Shown here piece by piece: positions 49,522 to 59,396 of a stretch of 64,000 nt of DNA. A program made the position numbers and the translations under genes. The stretch is from Oscillospiraceae bacterium. GTDB lineage: Bacteria; Bacillota; Clostridia; Oscillospirales; Ruminococcaceae. The notes below the pieces were generated by a model that was not told where the DNA came from, ran no database searches, and saw nothing but the letters and a program-made list of their open reading frames with translations. The stretch's first letter is position 1. Each line of letters opens with the position of its first letter. The DNA lies in contig JAEEXH010000002.1 in assembly GCA_016291435.1 (NCBI GenBank), positions 1-64,000 of the forward strand, given 5' to 3'.

Positions 49522-49532
49522 CAGGATACGAT

Positions 49533-50345
49533 ATGAAAATCACAGACCCCGTGCTCCGCAAAGAGCTCACGGACATTCTGGAGGCAGGCGGCATCGAAGA
49601 CGCCGCGCTCGAAGCACAGTGGATCGCGGAGGATATCCCGGATGCGGAAAAGGCAAGGGAGATCGCCCGCCGCCGCGCACAGCATGAGCCGCTGCAATAT
49701 CTGCTCGGCACATGGGAATTCTACGGGCTGACGCTCAGAGTCGGCAAAGGGGTGCTCATCCCGCGTGCCGACACGGAAACACTGGTGGATGCGGTGCTCA
49801 GCCGTCTGCCGCAGACGCCGAAGCCGGAGATTGCAGATCTCTGCACCGGCAGCGGATGCATTGCCCTCGCGCTGAAATCGCAGCGGAGAGACGCAGAGAT
49901 CATCGGCATCGAGAAAAGCCATGACGCCATGCAGTATGCCGTCATCAATGAAATGCACCTTTCGCTCGGCGTGCAGTTCTTTCACGGCGATGTGACCGAT
50001 CCCGCTGTGTACGGGCTGTTCCGGGGGCTGGACGCCGTTGTGAGCAACCCGCCCTATCTCACGGCAGAGGACATGCGGCATTTGCAGCCGGAGGTCACAT
50101 ATGAGCCGGAGACGGCACTCGCGGGCGGAGAAGACGGTCTCTGCTTCTACCGCATCATCACGGAGAAATGGAAGGGCGCGCTGAAAACAGGCGGGCTTCT
50201 CGCATATGAAGCAGGCATCGGGCAGGCAGACGCCGTGGCGGAGATTCTCCGCGCAAACGGCTTCACCGGCATTGAGCAGATCGCCGACTTAAACGGCATC
50301 GCGCGCGTGATACTCGGATTCAAAGACGAACAGTCTATACGATAG
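49533..50345 (+). CDS. prmC: Release factor glutamine methyltransferase
   Basis: [43 protein letters not shown]. Confidence 0.95.
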   Translation: MKITDPVLRKELTDILEAGGIEDAALEAQWIAEDIPDAEKAREIARRRAQHEPLQYLLGTWEFYGLTLRVGKGVLIPRADTETLVDAVLSRLPQTPKPEIADLCTGSGCIALALKSQRRDAEIIGIEKSHDAMQYAVINEMHLSLGVQFFHGDVTDPAVYGLFRGLDAVVSNPPYLTAEDMRHLQPEVTYEPETALAGGEDGLCFYRIITEKWKGALKTGGLLAYEAGIGQADAVAEILRANGFTGIEQIADLNGIARVILGFKDEQSIR

Positions 50346-50362
50346 AAAGGAAAGATACACAC

Positions 50363-51550
50363 ATGGCAAAGCAGGATCTCAAGAAGAAGCAGACCGGCAT
50401 GGTCGTTCCCGCCAGCAAAGAGGAGCGCGAGAAGGCGCTCAAAAACGCCATCGCACAGCTCGAAAAGCAGTACGGCGCAGGTGCCGTCATGCGGCTCGGT
50501 CAGCGCACCACAGCGAATGTGCAGGCGATCTCGACCGGCTCCCTGACCCTCGATATGGCACTCGGCATCGGCGGTGTCCCCCGCGGGCGCATCGTCGAGA
50601 TCTACGGACCGGAAAGCTCCGGCAAAACGACCGTCGCGCTCCAGATCATCGCAGAGGCACAAAAACAGGGCGGCGAAGCGGCGTTCATCGACGTGGAGCA
50701 TGCGCTCGACCCTGTCTATGCGGAAGCACTCGGCGTCAACATCGACAACCTGCTGGTCTCCCAGCCGGACAGCGGTGAGCAGGCGCTGGAAATCGCGGAA
50801 GCACTCGTGCGCTCCGGCGCGATCGACGTCATCGTCATCGACTCCGTTGCGGCAATGACAACCCGTGCGGAAATCGAAGGCGAAATGGGCGACTCCCATG
50901 TCGGTATGCTCGCACGCCTCATGTCGCAGGCCATGCGCAAGCTGACCCCTGTTATTTCCAAGTCGAACTGCGTCGCGGTGTTCATCAATCAGATCCGCGA
51001 GAAGATCGGCGTCATGTACGGCAACCCCGAGACCACCACGGGCGGCAGAGCGCTCAAGTTCTACGCATCCGTCCGCATGGAGGTGCGCAAGGGTGAGGCG
51101 ATCAAGAACGGCGCCGAGGTCATCGGCAGCCGCACCCGCGTCAAGGTCGTGAAGAACAAGGTCGCACCGCCCTTCCGTGAGTGTGAATTCGATATGATGT
51201 ACGGCAAGGGCATTTCCCGCATTGGCGAGGTGCTCGATCTTGCCGTGGAGCTTGATATCATCCACAAGAGCGGCTCCTGGTTCAGCTACGGCGACCGTAA
51301 GCTGGGTCAGGGCAGAGATGCCGTCAAGGAGCTGCTGGAATCGGATCCCGCATTTGAGGCAGAGGTCGAGCAGAAGATCCTCGAGATGAAGGACAGCCTC
51401 GTGCTCGCCTCGAAGAAGAACAAGAAGGATGCGGCAGTCTCCGGCGCAAAGTCGAAGGCAGAGCAGGCAGCGGCAGAGACCGGCGCCGCGCTCGCAGAAA
51501 GCACCGCGGATTCCGATGAAAACTTTGAAGAGTTTTCGCCTGAGGAATGA
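50363..51550 (+). CDS. recA: Recombinase RecA
   Basis: [63 protein letters not shown]. Confidence 0.99.
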   Translation: MAKQDLKKKQTGMVVPASKEEREKALKNAIAQLEKQYGAGAVMRLGQRTTANVQAISTGSLTLDMALGIGGVPRGRIVEIYGPESSGKTTVALQIIAEAQKQGGEAAFIDVEHALDPVYAEALGVNIDNLLVSQPDSGEQALEIAEALVRSGAIDVIVIDSVAAMTTRAEIEGEMGDSHVGMLARLMSQAMRKLTPVISKSNCVAVFINQIREKIGVMYGNPETTTGGRALKFYASVRMEVRKGEAIKNGAEVIGSRTRVKVVKNKVAPPFRECEFDMMYGKGISRIGEVLDLAVELDIIHKSGSWFSYGDRKLGQGRDAVKELLESDPAFEAEVEQKILEMKDSLVLASKKNKKDAAVSGAKSKAEQAAAETGAALAESTADSDENFEEFSPEE

Positions 51551-52197
51551 TCATCACATCTGTTTCACCGTCGAAGGGCAAGCTCTTTGAAGTGACGCTC
51601 GACGACGGGCAGAAGCTCTGGCTGCATGCCGACCTGCTGGCGGAAGCCGCCCTGCACACGGGGGATTCCCTCTCTGCGGAGGACATCGCAAGGCTCCGGC
51701 ACCGTGCCGCGGAGCACCGCGCCTATGAATACGGGCTCTATCTGCTTGAAAAGCGCGGATACTCCTACCGCGAGCTCTATGACAAGCTCATGCACGCGCA
51801 GAACGCAGAGGAGGAGGCTGTCCTCACAGCGCTCGAAAAGCTCATGCGCTACGGCTTCCTGAACGACGCCCGCTACGCGGAGCAGCTTGCGCGGCATTTT
51901 GTCGAGGGGAAGAAATACGGCATCCGGCGCGCAGAATATGAGATGCGGCACCGCGGTCTCTCGCAGACCGACATCGACGATGCGCTCGCGGAGTTTGATG
52001 ACCCCGTGCGCATTTCGGAGACGCTTTCAGAGCTCCTGCATAAAAAATATGCGCGGTATCTCTCCGACCCCGATGACCGCAAGGCAATCGAGAAGGTCAC
52101 GGCGGCGCTCGTGCGGCGGGGATTTACCTATCAGCAGATCCGTTTTGCGATCGAAGATTATTACGCTTCTCCGGAAGATGAGGAGGAGGGAGACTGA
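51547..52197 (+). CDS. recX: RecX regulatory protein
   Basis: [50 protein letters not shown] overlap with recA. Confidence 0.92.
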   Translation: MIITSVSPSKGKLFEVTLDDGQKLWLHADLLAEAALHTGDSLSAEDIARLRHRAAEHRAYEYGLYLLEKRGYSYRELYDKLMHAQNAEEEAVLTALEKLMRYGFLNDARYAEQLARHFVEGKKYGIRRAEYEMRHRGLSQTDIDDALAEFDDPVRISETLSELLHKKYARYLSDPDDRKAIEKVTAALVRRGFTYQQIRFAIEDYYASPEDEEEGD

Positions 52198-52625
52198 TGG
52201 AGAACACGATCACTGTCCGGCAAACCACGCTGCTGCATGTGGTCATCTGTGCGGCTGTGCTCGGCATCGGCATGCTGCTCGGGCTGCTCATCGGCAAGCT
52301 GATTCTGCTCATTCTGCTGATGCTCCCGGGGCTTGGCTATGCACTGCATCTGATTTTCTGGTCGCTGGAATGCGACACAGCCTCCGGCACATTCACCTAC
52401 CGCACGCTGACGCAGGGCATCCGGACATTCACGGTATCCGATATCCGCAGCAAGCGCATCTCCGACGGCGGCTATCAGCGGAAGAATGAGCAATATGAGA
52501 TCTATGTCCACAAGGAGGGCATGAGCGAACGCATCTGCATGCCGCTCAGCAGGGCTGAGGCACTGCGGGCATATCTCGAAGCGCAGCCGCAGCCGCAGAC
52601 AGAGAAAGGAACCCCCGCCCCATGA
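52197..52625 (+). CDS. Hypothetical membrane protein
   Basis: Two TM helices then a soluble domain; coupled to recX. Confidence 0.7.
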   Translation: MENTITVRQTTLLHVVICAAVLGIGMLLGLLIGKLILLILLMLPGLGYALHLIFWSLECDTASGTFTYRTLTQGIRTFTVSDIRSKRISDGGYQRKNEQYEIYVHKEGMSERICMPLSRAEALRAYLEAQPQPQTEKGTPAP

Positions 52626-53737
52626 TGCGCGTCTTTGATACCTATGTGTTCAATCTCGCAGACAGAGTGACCTTCGCAAAGGCGGCTGCCTATCTGAACG
52701 ATATGCTCGCGGAGACCGGCTTCACGGCGCCGAAAACCGCATTCTCGGTCTATGCGGCCGGGGAGAGCGTGCCGCAGAAGGCAGCGGAAGCCTGCCCGTT
52801 TCTCTGCAAATATGCGCAGAAGGGCGACGGCACCTGCGGCTTCACCAGCGCAGACACCGATCCCGCGGCGTGCGACCGGGGCAAAATCTTCGCGGAGGAA
52901 AGCGACCGCGCTGAAATCTGCGCGCTCTTTGCAAAGATCCCGCACAGGCTGAATTTCCCGTTCTGCACGCTGATATTCGGCGGCATCCGCTGGTTTCCCG
53001 ACAGCCGGGACGATGCCGTGCCGGAATCCCGCAGTGAGCGGCGCTTCCGCAATCCGTTCCTGATCCCGGGGAGCATGTACTGCAACTCCGTGCGGCTCTC
53101 CCGCAGCTATGACGACGGCAGAAAACTGGTGTCTGTCTCTCTCTGCATCGAGGTCACAGGCGAGGATGCCCCGCGGGATCCATCGGAGATTCTTGCAAAG
53201 CTCGCGCCCTATCTCGGCGAACCGGAGCTGAAAAACCGCGTCTGTGTCTTTGATGACGCGGCGGAATGGGAACGGCTGCATACACTCGAACAAACACACC
53301 GCACGGCACTCAGCGCACAGATCCGTGCTGCAATGCCGGCACCGATCAATCCCAGCGCCGGGATGCGGGACGCAGAGCAGCATGCAAAGACTGCGCTGCT
53401 CGACCGGATCTTCCGCGGCACAGGCTTCGTAAAAGTGAAGGGATACCCCGGCTGGCTCTCATGCTATGCCTGCACCGACGCACACGGCTTCTGCTTTGAA
53501 GCCTATGTGCAGCGTGTCTCCGCCTTCGGTGAATTCCGTGTCTGGCTGGAGGTGACGGGCTGCAATTTCACAATGAGAGAGCTGCCCTTCCCGTCGCTGG
53601 ATTATGCAGGCACCGACCCTGAAACGGCAAAAAGCATCCTCTCGCGCTTTGCGGCATGCTGTGTGTCCGCCCGCGATACCTATGCGGCAGCACTCGCAGA
53701 GGATTTCGGCAACACCCCGGACTGGTTCCGGGAGTAA
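52622..53737 (+). CDS. Conserved hypothetical protein (371 aa)
   Basis: ATGA overlap with the preceding ORF; no family recognised with certainty. Confidence 0.75.
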   Translation: MMRVFDTYVFNLADRVTFAKAAAYLNDMLAETGFTAPKTAFSVYAAGESVPQKAAEACPFLCKYAQKGDGTCGFTSADTDPAACDRGKIFAEESDRAEICALFAKIPHRLNFPFCTLIFGGIRWFPDSRDDAVPESRSERRFRNPFLIPGSMYCNSVRLSRSYDDGRKLVSVSLCIEVTGEDAPRDPSEILAKLAPYLGEPELKNRVCVFDDAAEWERLHTLEQTHRTALSAQIRAAMPAPINPSAGMRDAEQHAKTALLDRIFRGTGFVKVKGYPGWLSCYACTDAHGFCFEAYVQRVSAFGEFRVWLEVTGCNFTMRELPFPSLDYAGTDPETAKSILSRFAACCVSARDTYAAALAEDFGNTPDWFRE

Positions 53738-53758
53738 GATAAATTTTAGGAGCATCTC

Positions 53759-55090
53759 ATGACAGTCAGTATGATCTCGCTTGGCTGTGCCAAGAATTTA
53801 GTAGACTCCGAGCGCATGCTTGCCCTGCTCGAAAAGGGCGGCTATTCGCTCACAGCAGACCCCGCCGACGCCGACATTGCGGTCATCAATACCTGCGGCT
53901 TCATCCAGTCGGCAAAGGAGGAGGCCATCGACACAATTTTAGAGATCATCGGTCTCAAGGAAGCGGGCACGCTGAAGGGCATTGTCGTCACAGGCTGTCT
54001 CGCCGAGCGCTATAAGCAGGAGGTCGCAGAGCAGTTTCCCGAGGTGGATGCCGTCATCGGCATCGGCGACCAGACGGAGATCTGCAAGGTGCTCGATGAG
54101 ATCACGGGCGGCAGCCGCGTCACACGCTTTGCGCCGAAGTGCAATATGCCCCTGACAGGCGAACGCCTGCTGGCAACGCTTCCGTTCTTTGCCTACCTGA
54201 AAATCGCAGAGGGCTGCTCCAACGGCTGCACCTACTGCGCCATCCCGCAGATCCGCGGAAAATACCGCTCTGTCCCGATGGAGGATGTGCTCGCGGAGGC
54301 GCGGGCGCTCGCCGGGCGCGGCGTCACGGAGCTTGTCGTCATCGCGCAGGATACAACCCGATACGGCGAGGATTTCAGCGGCGGCAAATCGCTGCTCCCG
54401 GATCTTCTCACAGCGCTTTGCAGAATCGACGGCTTCCGCTGGATCCGCGTGCTTTACTGTTACCCCGAGCGCATCACCGACGAGCTGATCGAGGTCATCG
54501 CACGGGAGGAGAAAATCGTCAAGTATCTCGATATTCCGATTCAGCACTGCTCCGGCAGCGTGCTCAAAGCCATGCGCAGAGAGGGCGATGTCAACACGCT
54601 GCGTGCACTTTTCAGAAAGCTCAGAGACCGCGTCCCGGGCATCACGCTCCGCACAACGCTGCTGGTCGGCTTCCCCGGCGAGACCGAGGAGGACTTCACG
54701 GAGCTCTCGGAATTTGTCGAAGAAATGCGCTTTGACCGCATGGGCTGCTTTGCCTATTCGCAGGAGGAAAACACCGTCGCGGCAAGAATGCCCGATCAGG
54801 TGGACGAGGAGATCCGGCAGAAACGCGCCGATCTTCTGATGGAACAGCAAATGACAATCTCCGCAGAACTGAACGCTGCCCGCGTCGGCACTGTCACAGA
54901 AGCGGTGATCGAAGGATATGATACATGGAGCGGCTGCTGCATTGCCCGCACAGCCGCGGATGCTCCCGATATTGACGGGCGGCTGCTCATTGCCGCAGAT
55001 GAGGGACAGTATGCGATCGGGCAGTTTGTGACCGCTCAGATCACAGACACGGCAGATTATGATTTGATAGGCGAGGTGATCTCAAGTTGA
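53759..55090 (+). CDS. rimO: Ribosomal protein uS12 methylthiotransferase
   Basis: VSMISLGCAKNLVDSERML; KIAEGCSNGCTYCAIPQIRGKYRS. Confidence 0.97.
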   Translation: MTVSMISLGCAKNLVDSERMLALLEKGGYSLTADPADADIAVINTCGFIQSAKEEAIDTILEIIGLKEAGTLKGIVVTGCLAERYKQEVAEQFPEVDAVIGIGDQTEICKVLDEITGGSRVTRFAPKCNMPLTGERLLATLPFFAYLKIAEGCSNGCTYCAIPQIRGKYRSVPMEDVLAEARALAGRGVTELVVIAQDTTRYGEDFSGGKSLLPDLLTALCRIDGFRWIRVLYCYPERITDELIEVIAREEKIVKYLDIPIQHCSGSVLKAMRREGDVNTLRALFRKLRDRVPGITLRTTLLVGFPGETEEDFTELSEFVEEMRFDRMGCFAYSQEENTVAARMPDQVDEEIRQKRADLLMEQQMTISAELNAARVGTVTEAVIEGYDTWSGCCIARTAADAPDIDGRLLIAADEGQYAIGQFVTAQITDTADYDLIGEVISS

Positions 55091-55671
55091 ATACACCGAA
55101 TAAGCTGACACTGGCGCGTGTGCTGCTGGTACCGATCTTTGTCATCTGCTTTTTCTGGAGATTCCCCGCGCATTATCTCGTTTCCCTTGTGATCTTTGTG
55201 ATCGCCTCTGTCACCGATGCGATCGACGGCAAGCTGGCACGCTCCCGCAATGAGATCACGGACTTCGGCAAATTTCTCGATCCGCTTGCAGACAAGGTGC
55301 TCGTCATCTCCGCAATGGCATGCTTTTTGCAGCAGCAGCGGATGAACATTGCTGCCTTCCTGCTGATTGTCACGCGGGAATTCATGGTCTCGGCGCTGCG
55401 CCTTGTGGTCGCCAACAAGGGCACAGTTGTCCCGGCGAGCTTCGCAGGCAAGCTGAAAACCGCATTCACGATGATCGCGATTATCACGGCGCTGGTCTGG
55501 TGGTCGTTCCAGGGCGATTTCAAGGCATTCGGGCTGGATCTGCCGCATGCGCTCTATACCGGCTGCGAGGTGCTGATCCAGATTCTGTTCTGGATTGCGG
55601 CGGTGCTGACCGTCTGGTCGGGCATCGAATATCTGAAGGCTTACTGGAAAGACATCAATCCGAACAAATAA
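55087..55671 (+). CDS. pgsA: CDP-diacylglycerol-glycerol-3-phosphate 3-phosphatidyltransferase (TTG start)
   Basis: NTPNKLTLARVLLVPIFV; DAIDGKLARSRNEITDFGKFLDPLADKVL. Confidence 0.95.
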   Translation: MNTPNKLTLARVLLVPIFVICFFWRFPAHYLVSLVIFVIASVTDAIDGKLARSRNEITDFGKFLDPLADKVLVISAMACFLQQQRMNIAAFLLIVTREFMVSALRLVVANKGTVVPASFAGKLKTAFTMIAIITALVWWSFQGDFKAFGLDLPHALYTGCEVLIQILFWIAAVLTVWSGIEYLKAYWKDINPNK

Positions 55672-55683
55672 CGGAGGAAACGT

Positions 55684-56301
55684 ATGTTCAAGCAACTCAA
55701 ACGCGAAATTGATCTGATCCGCGACCGCGACCCGGCGGCGCGCAGCTCCGTTGAGATCCTGCTGACCTATTCGGGGCTGCATGCAGTGGTGGCATACCGC
55801 ATTGCACACAAGCTGCTGAAGGCGGGCTTCCCGACGCTTGCGCGTATTGTCTCGCAGCTCGCAAGGTTCTTCACGGGCATTGAGATTCACCCGGGCGCAA
55901 CGATCGGCAAGGGGCTTTTCATCGACCACGGCATGGGTGTTGTGATCGGTGAGACAACAATCATCGGCGATGACTGCACGCTGTATCAGGGCGTCACGCT
56001 GGGCGGCACGGGCAAGGACCGCGGCAAGCGTCACCCCACGCTCGGCAACAATGTCACGGTCGGCGCGGGCGCAAAGGTGCTGGGACCCTTCAAGGTGGGT
56101 GATAACGCAAAGATTGCGGCAGGCGCGGTCGTGCTGCGGGAGGTTCCCGCGAATGCAACGGCAGTCGGCATCCCGGCGCATGTGGTGAAGATGAACGGCG
56201 TGCGCGTGCAGGATCTCGACCAGATTCACATTCCCGACCCGGTGCAGCAGGAGCTGGAGAAGATCGAGCAGCGTCTCCGCAGGCTGGAGAAGCGCAGATA
56301 A
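55684..56301 (+). CDS. cysE: Serine O-acetyltransferase
   Basis: [56 protein letters not shown]. Confidence 0.95.
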   Translation: MFKQLKREIDLIRDRDPAARSSVEILLTYSGLHAVVAYRIAHKLLKAGFPTLARIVSQLARFFTGIEIHPGATIGKGLFIDHGMGVVIGETTIIGDDCTLYQGVTLGGTGKDRGKRHPTLGNNVTVGAGAKVLGPFKVGDNAKIAAGAVVLREVPANATAVGIPAHVVKMNGVRVQDLDQIHIPDPVQQELEKIEQRLRRLEKRR

Positions 56302-56327
56302 GCGGGGAGCCGTGCCCCGTTATGCGA

Positions 56328-56365
56328 AAAAAAATGACCTGTCTGACAAAGACAGGTCACTTTCT
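56328..56365 (-). terminator. Intrinsic terminator, strongest for the minus-strand tRNA
   Basis: Minus strand TGACCTGTC-tttgtca-GACAGGTCATTTTTTTT. Confidence 0.75.
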
Positions 56366-56371
56366 ATATAA

Positions 56372-56455
56372 TGCCGGTGGCGGGGGTCGAACCCGCACGG
56401 TATCGCTACCAACGGATTTTGAGTCCGTCACGTCTGCCAATTCCATCACACCGGC
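56372..56455 (-). tRNA. tRNA-Leu (anticodon CAA)
   Basis: Reverse complement GCCGGTGTGATGGAATTGGCAGACGTGACGGACTCAAAATCCGTTGGTAGCGATACCGTGCGGGTTCGACCCCCGCCACCGGCA; 7-bp acceptor stem, anticodon loop CTCAAAA, long variable arm, T-loop GGTTCGACCCC. CCA not encoded. Confidence 0.95.
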
Positions 56456-56532
56456 GCAGCATATACAGTATAACATAAAACAGAAAAAAAGTCAATGCCC
56501 GGCGGAGCGCCCGTGCAGGCATTATTACAGTG

Positions 56533-56571
56533 AAGCGGCCTGTCCTTTGTCAGACAGGCCGCTTTTCTTTT
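56533..56571 (+). terminator. Terminator-like hairpin
   Basis: AGCGGCCTGTC-ctttgtca-GACAGGCCGCTTTTCTTTT. Confidence 0.6.
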
Positions 56572-56581
56572 CATATCATAA

Positions 56582-57415
56582 TCAGGATGCGCTGTAATTC
56601 GCTGAGCCGAAGAACACACGGTCGAAGAAATCGCGGGTCTTGTCCTCGCCGAGCGCCTTCTTGAAGACATCGGTCGAAACGCCGCCCTTCTCGATCAGTC
56701 CGTCGGAATATGCCTTTGTATTTGCAAGCTGCGCCGCCTTGTCCGCCGCACTGCTCTCAGAGAGAATGTCCGCCGCATTGAGATACATCCCGAGCGCGGT
56801 TCCGAACAGCTCGCTGTTGCGCGTGTCGTCCTTCAGCTGCTTGTGCAGCACAACGCTCAGCAGACCGTCATACCAATTCTCAGACGCGGGCAGTTCATCC
56901 AGATCCGCAAAGAGCTCCTTGAGACTGCCAAGCTGCGAGAGGACGGTTTTATATTCGTCGGTCTCTGTGTCGCCGACCAGATCGTAGAACTCAACATAGG
57001 ACTTGCGGTTTCCGAAGATATACATGAAATCGAGCGTGCAGAGCGGTACATTTTTCTCATAGGGTGTGATCATGAATGAGACCATCTGCATGAAGCCCAT
57101 GTTCGCACGCATGACCGAGAGATTGCCGAGCCCTTCGATCTCATACTGATAGGTATGGAATTTCATGAAGCCGTAGATGCGCATATCTTTATATTCGTCA
57201 GTGTACTTGTCTGGCTGCGCGGCGGCATCGCATTCGGTGACAGTGTAATGCTCAGCGACCTGACTGAGTCCGTCGCCGATCATTTCGTAGATCAGCTTGT
57301 TGTTTTTTACGGAGAAAAAGACACATGTGCCGACCAGCACGCAGATCAGAGCCAGGAGAATCCCCAGCACAATCAGCAGCGGCTTTTTCTTCGATTTTGT
57401 ACTCATATCATTCAT
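56582..57415 (-). CDS. Membrane-anchored hypothetical protein
   Basis: KKKPLLIVLGILLALICVLVGTCVFFSV TM segment; no family recognised. Confidence 0.75.
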   Translation of the reverse strand: MNDMSTKSKKKPLLIVLGILLALICVLVGTCVFFSVKNNKLIYEMIGDGLSQVAEHYTVTECDAAAQPDKYTDEYKDMRIYGFMKFHTYQYEIEGLGNLSVMRANMGFMQMVSFMITPYEKNVPLCTLDFMYIFGNRKSYVEFYDLVGDTETDEYKTVLSQLGSLKELFADLDELPASENWYDGLLSVVLHKQLKDDTRNSELFGTALGMYLNAADILSESSAADKAAQLANTKAYSDGLIEKGGVSTDVFKKALGEDKTRDFFDRVFFGSANYSAS

Positions 57416-57451
57416 AGCTCCCTATCGTTGTTTCTGTGAAAATACTTTCGG

Positions 57452-59005
57452 TTACTCCCACTCCACCGTCCCCGGGGGCTTCGATGTAATATCATACACC
57501 ACGCGGTTCACATGCGCGACCTCATTGCAGAGGCGGTTGGAAACACGCGCCAGCACATCATAGGGGATGCGTGCCCAGTCTGCGGTCATGAAGTCATCGG
57601 TCGTGACGGCGCGAATCGCAATGAGATGTTCGTAGGTTCTGTGGTCGCCCATGACGCCGACCGTATGCACATCGGGGAGCACGGCGAAGAACTGTTTGAG
57701 TTCCCGCGCAATGCCGCTCTTTTCAATTTCATCGCGGAAGACGGCGTCTGCCTCCTGCAAAATGCGGATCTTCTCCTCGGTGATCTCGCCGAGGATGCGC
57801 ACGCCGAGACCCGGTCCCGGGAAGGGCTGCCGCCACACGAGCTCTGAGGGGATGCCCAGCTTCTCGCCAACCGCACGCACCTCATCCTTGAAAAGATCGC
57901 AGAGCGGCTCGATCACGCCGTCAAACTGAATATCTTCGGGCATCTTCACCATATTGTGATGGGTCTTGATGACAGCGGTGCTGCCCTGCCCTGCCTCGTT
58001 GCCTCTGCCGCTTTCAATGCGGTCGGGATAGATCGTGCCCTGTGCAAAGAAGCCCTCAGCGCCGGTTTCGCGGATCTTATCCCAGAAGACATTGTAAAAT
58101 TCCGTGCCGATGATCCTGCGCTTCTGCTCCGGGTCGGTGACGCCGCGGAGCTTTTCGAGAAACTGCTTCCCGCAGTTCACGCGGACAAAATTCATGTCAA
58201 AGAGCTTTGTGAAGGTCTGCTCGACGAAATCGCCCTCATCCTTGCGCATAAGCCCCTGATCGACAAAGACACAGGTGAGCTGTCTGCCGACGGCGCGGCT
58301 TAAAAGTGCCGCTGCGACAGAAGAATCGACGCCGCCGGAGAGACCGAGCACAACCTTCTTATCGCCGATCTCCGCACGGAGCCGCTGCACCGTGGTCTCG
58401 ATGAAATCATCCATCACCCAGTCGCCGGTGAAGCCGCAGACTTCATAGAGGAAATTGTGCAGGATCTGCCTGCCGAAGACGCTGTGTGTGACCTCCGGGT
58501 GAAACTGCACCGCATAGACCTTCTGCGCAGGATTCTCAAAGGCGGCGCAGGGGCAGTCTGCGGAATGCGCGGTGACGGTGAAGCCCTCGGGGAGGCGGCT
58601 CACAAAATCCGTGTGGCTCATCCAGACGGTGCTCTGCTGCGGGACATCTTTGAAGAGGACGCTTTCGGCATCCGCAGTAATCTCGATTTTGCCGTATTCC
58701 GATTTTTCGCAGGCAGAGACCGCGCCGCCGAGCGTATAGGCGACAAGCTGGCAGCCGTAGCAGATGCCGAGCACGGGCACGCCGAGCGAGAAGATCTCTT
58801 TTCCGATATGCGGGGAGCTTTCGTCATAGACGCTGTTGGGGCCGCCGGTGAAGATGATGCCGGCGGGCTTTCTGGCTGCGATCTCAGAGAGCGGGGTGTC
58901 ATAGCGCAGGATCTCGCAGTAGACGCCGCATTCACGGACGCGCCGCGCGATCAGCTGGTTATACTGCCCGCCGAAATCCAGCACAATGCAGAGCTGATTT
59001 GCCAT
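57452..59005 (-). CDS. guaA: GMP synthase (glutamine-hydrolysing)
   Basis: VLDFGGQYNQLIARRVRECGVYCE; VLGLSGGVDSSVAAALL; RQPFPGPGLGVRILGEIT; KPPGTVEWE C-terminus. Confidence 0.98.
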   Translation of the reverse strand: MANQLCIVLDFGGQYNQLIARRVRECGVYCEILRYDTPLSEIAARKPAGIIFTGGPNSVYDESSPHIGKEIFSLGVPVLGICYGCQLVAYTLGGAVSACEKSEYGKIEITADAESVLFKDVPQQSTVWMSHTDFVSRLPEGFTVTAHSADCPCAAFENPAQKVYAVQFHPEVTHSVFGRQILHNFLYEVCGFTGDWVMDDFIETTVQRLRAEIGDKKVVLGLSGGVDSSVAAALLSRAVGRQLTCVFVDQGLMRKDEGDFVEQTFTKLFDMNFVRVNCGKQFLEKLRGVTDPEQKRRIIGTEFYNVFWDKIRETGAEGFFAQGTIYPDRIESGRGNEAGQGSTAVIKTHHNMVKMPEDIQFDGVIEPLCDLFKDEVRAVGEKLGIPSELVWRQPFPGPGLGVRILGEITEEKIRILQEADAVFRDEIEKSGIARELKQFFAVLPDVHTVGVMGDHRTYEHLIAIRAVTTDDFMTADWARIPYDVLARVSNRLCNEVAHVNRVVYDITSKPPGTVEWE

Positions 59006-59051
59006 AGGGTTCCTCCTTTAGAAGTGTCGCTGATGCGACGGGATTTATAAT

Positions 59052-59097
59052 GGGGCTCTGCCCCAAACCCCGCTGGGGATAGCGATCCCCAGACCCC
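59052..59097 (+). repeat. Dispersed palindromic repeat, copy B, in guaA 5' UTR
   Basis: ggggctctgccccaaaccccgctggggatagcgatccccagacccc. Confidence 0.85.
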
Positions 59098-59118
59098 TGC
59101 TTATAAATAACATAAGAT

Positions 59119-59147
59119 ATTATAGCATATTATGCGGGAAAATTCAA
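59119..59147 (-). promoter_or_regulatory. Promoter TTGAAT-17-TATAAT for guaA (extended -10 TGCTATAAT)
   Basis: Reverse complement TTGAATTTTCCCGCATAATATGCTATAAT. Confidence 0.65.
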
Positions 59148-59173
59148 GCGCAAATTTGCGGGTTCCGGGTCAA

Positions 59174-59224
59174 GGCGCGCACTTCTTATAGGGGGTGCGC
59201 TTCTTGCGCTTCTTGCGCGCCTTA
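59174..59224 (+). repeat. Left inverted repeat/iteron array flanking the AAA ATPase
   Basis: GCGCACTTCTTATAGGGGGTGCGCTTCTTGCGCTTCTTGCGCGCCTTA with tandem 9-mers GCGCTTCTT-GCGCTTCTT-GCGCGCCTT. Confidence 0.85.
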
Positions 59225-59396
59225 CTCCGTCATATTGCTGCGATCTGCACTGCACAAACCTGTGTCTCTTGTGCATATCACAGAATCTTGTTTGTTATAT
59301 GAAAAAAGTTGTACGCCGACATACAACTTTTGCGGAAAAAGCCGCTGTATGTAGAGGGGGAAGTCCCCTCACGGCTGACTGCGAAAGGAGTTTTAC

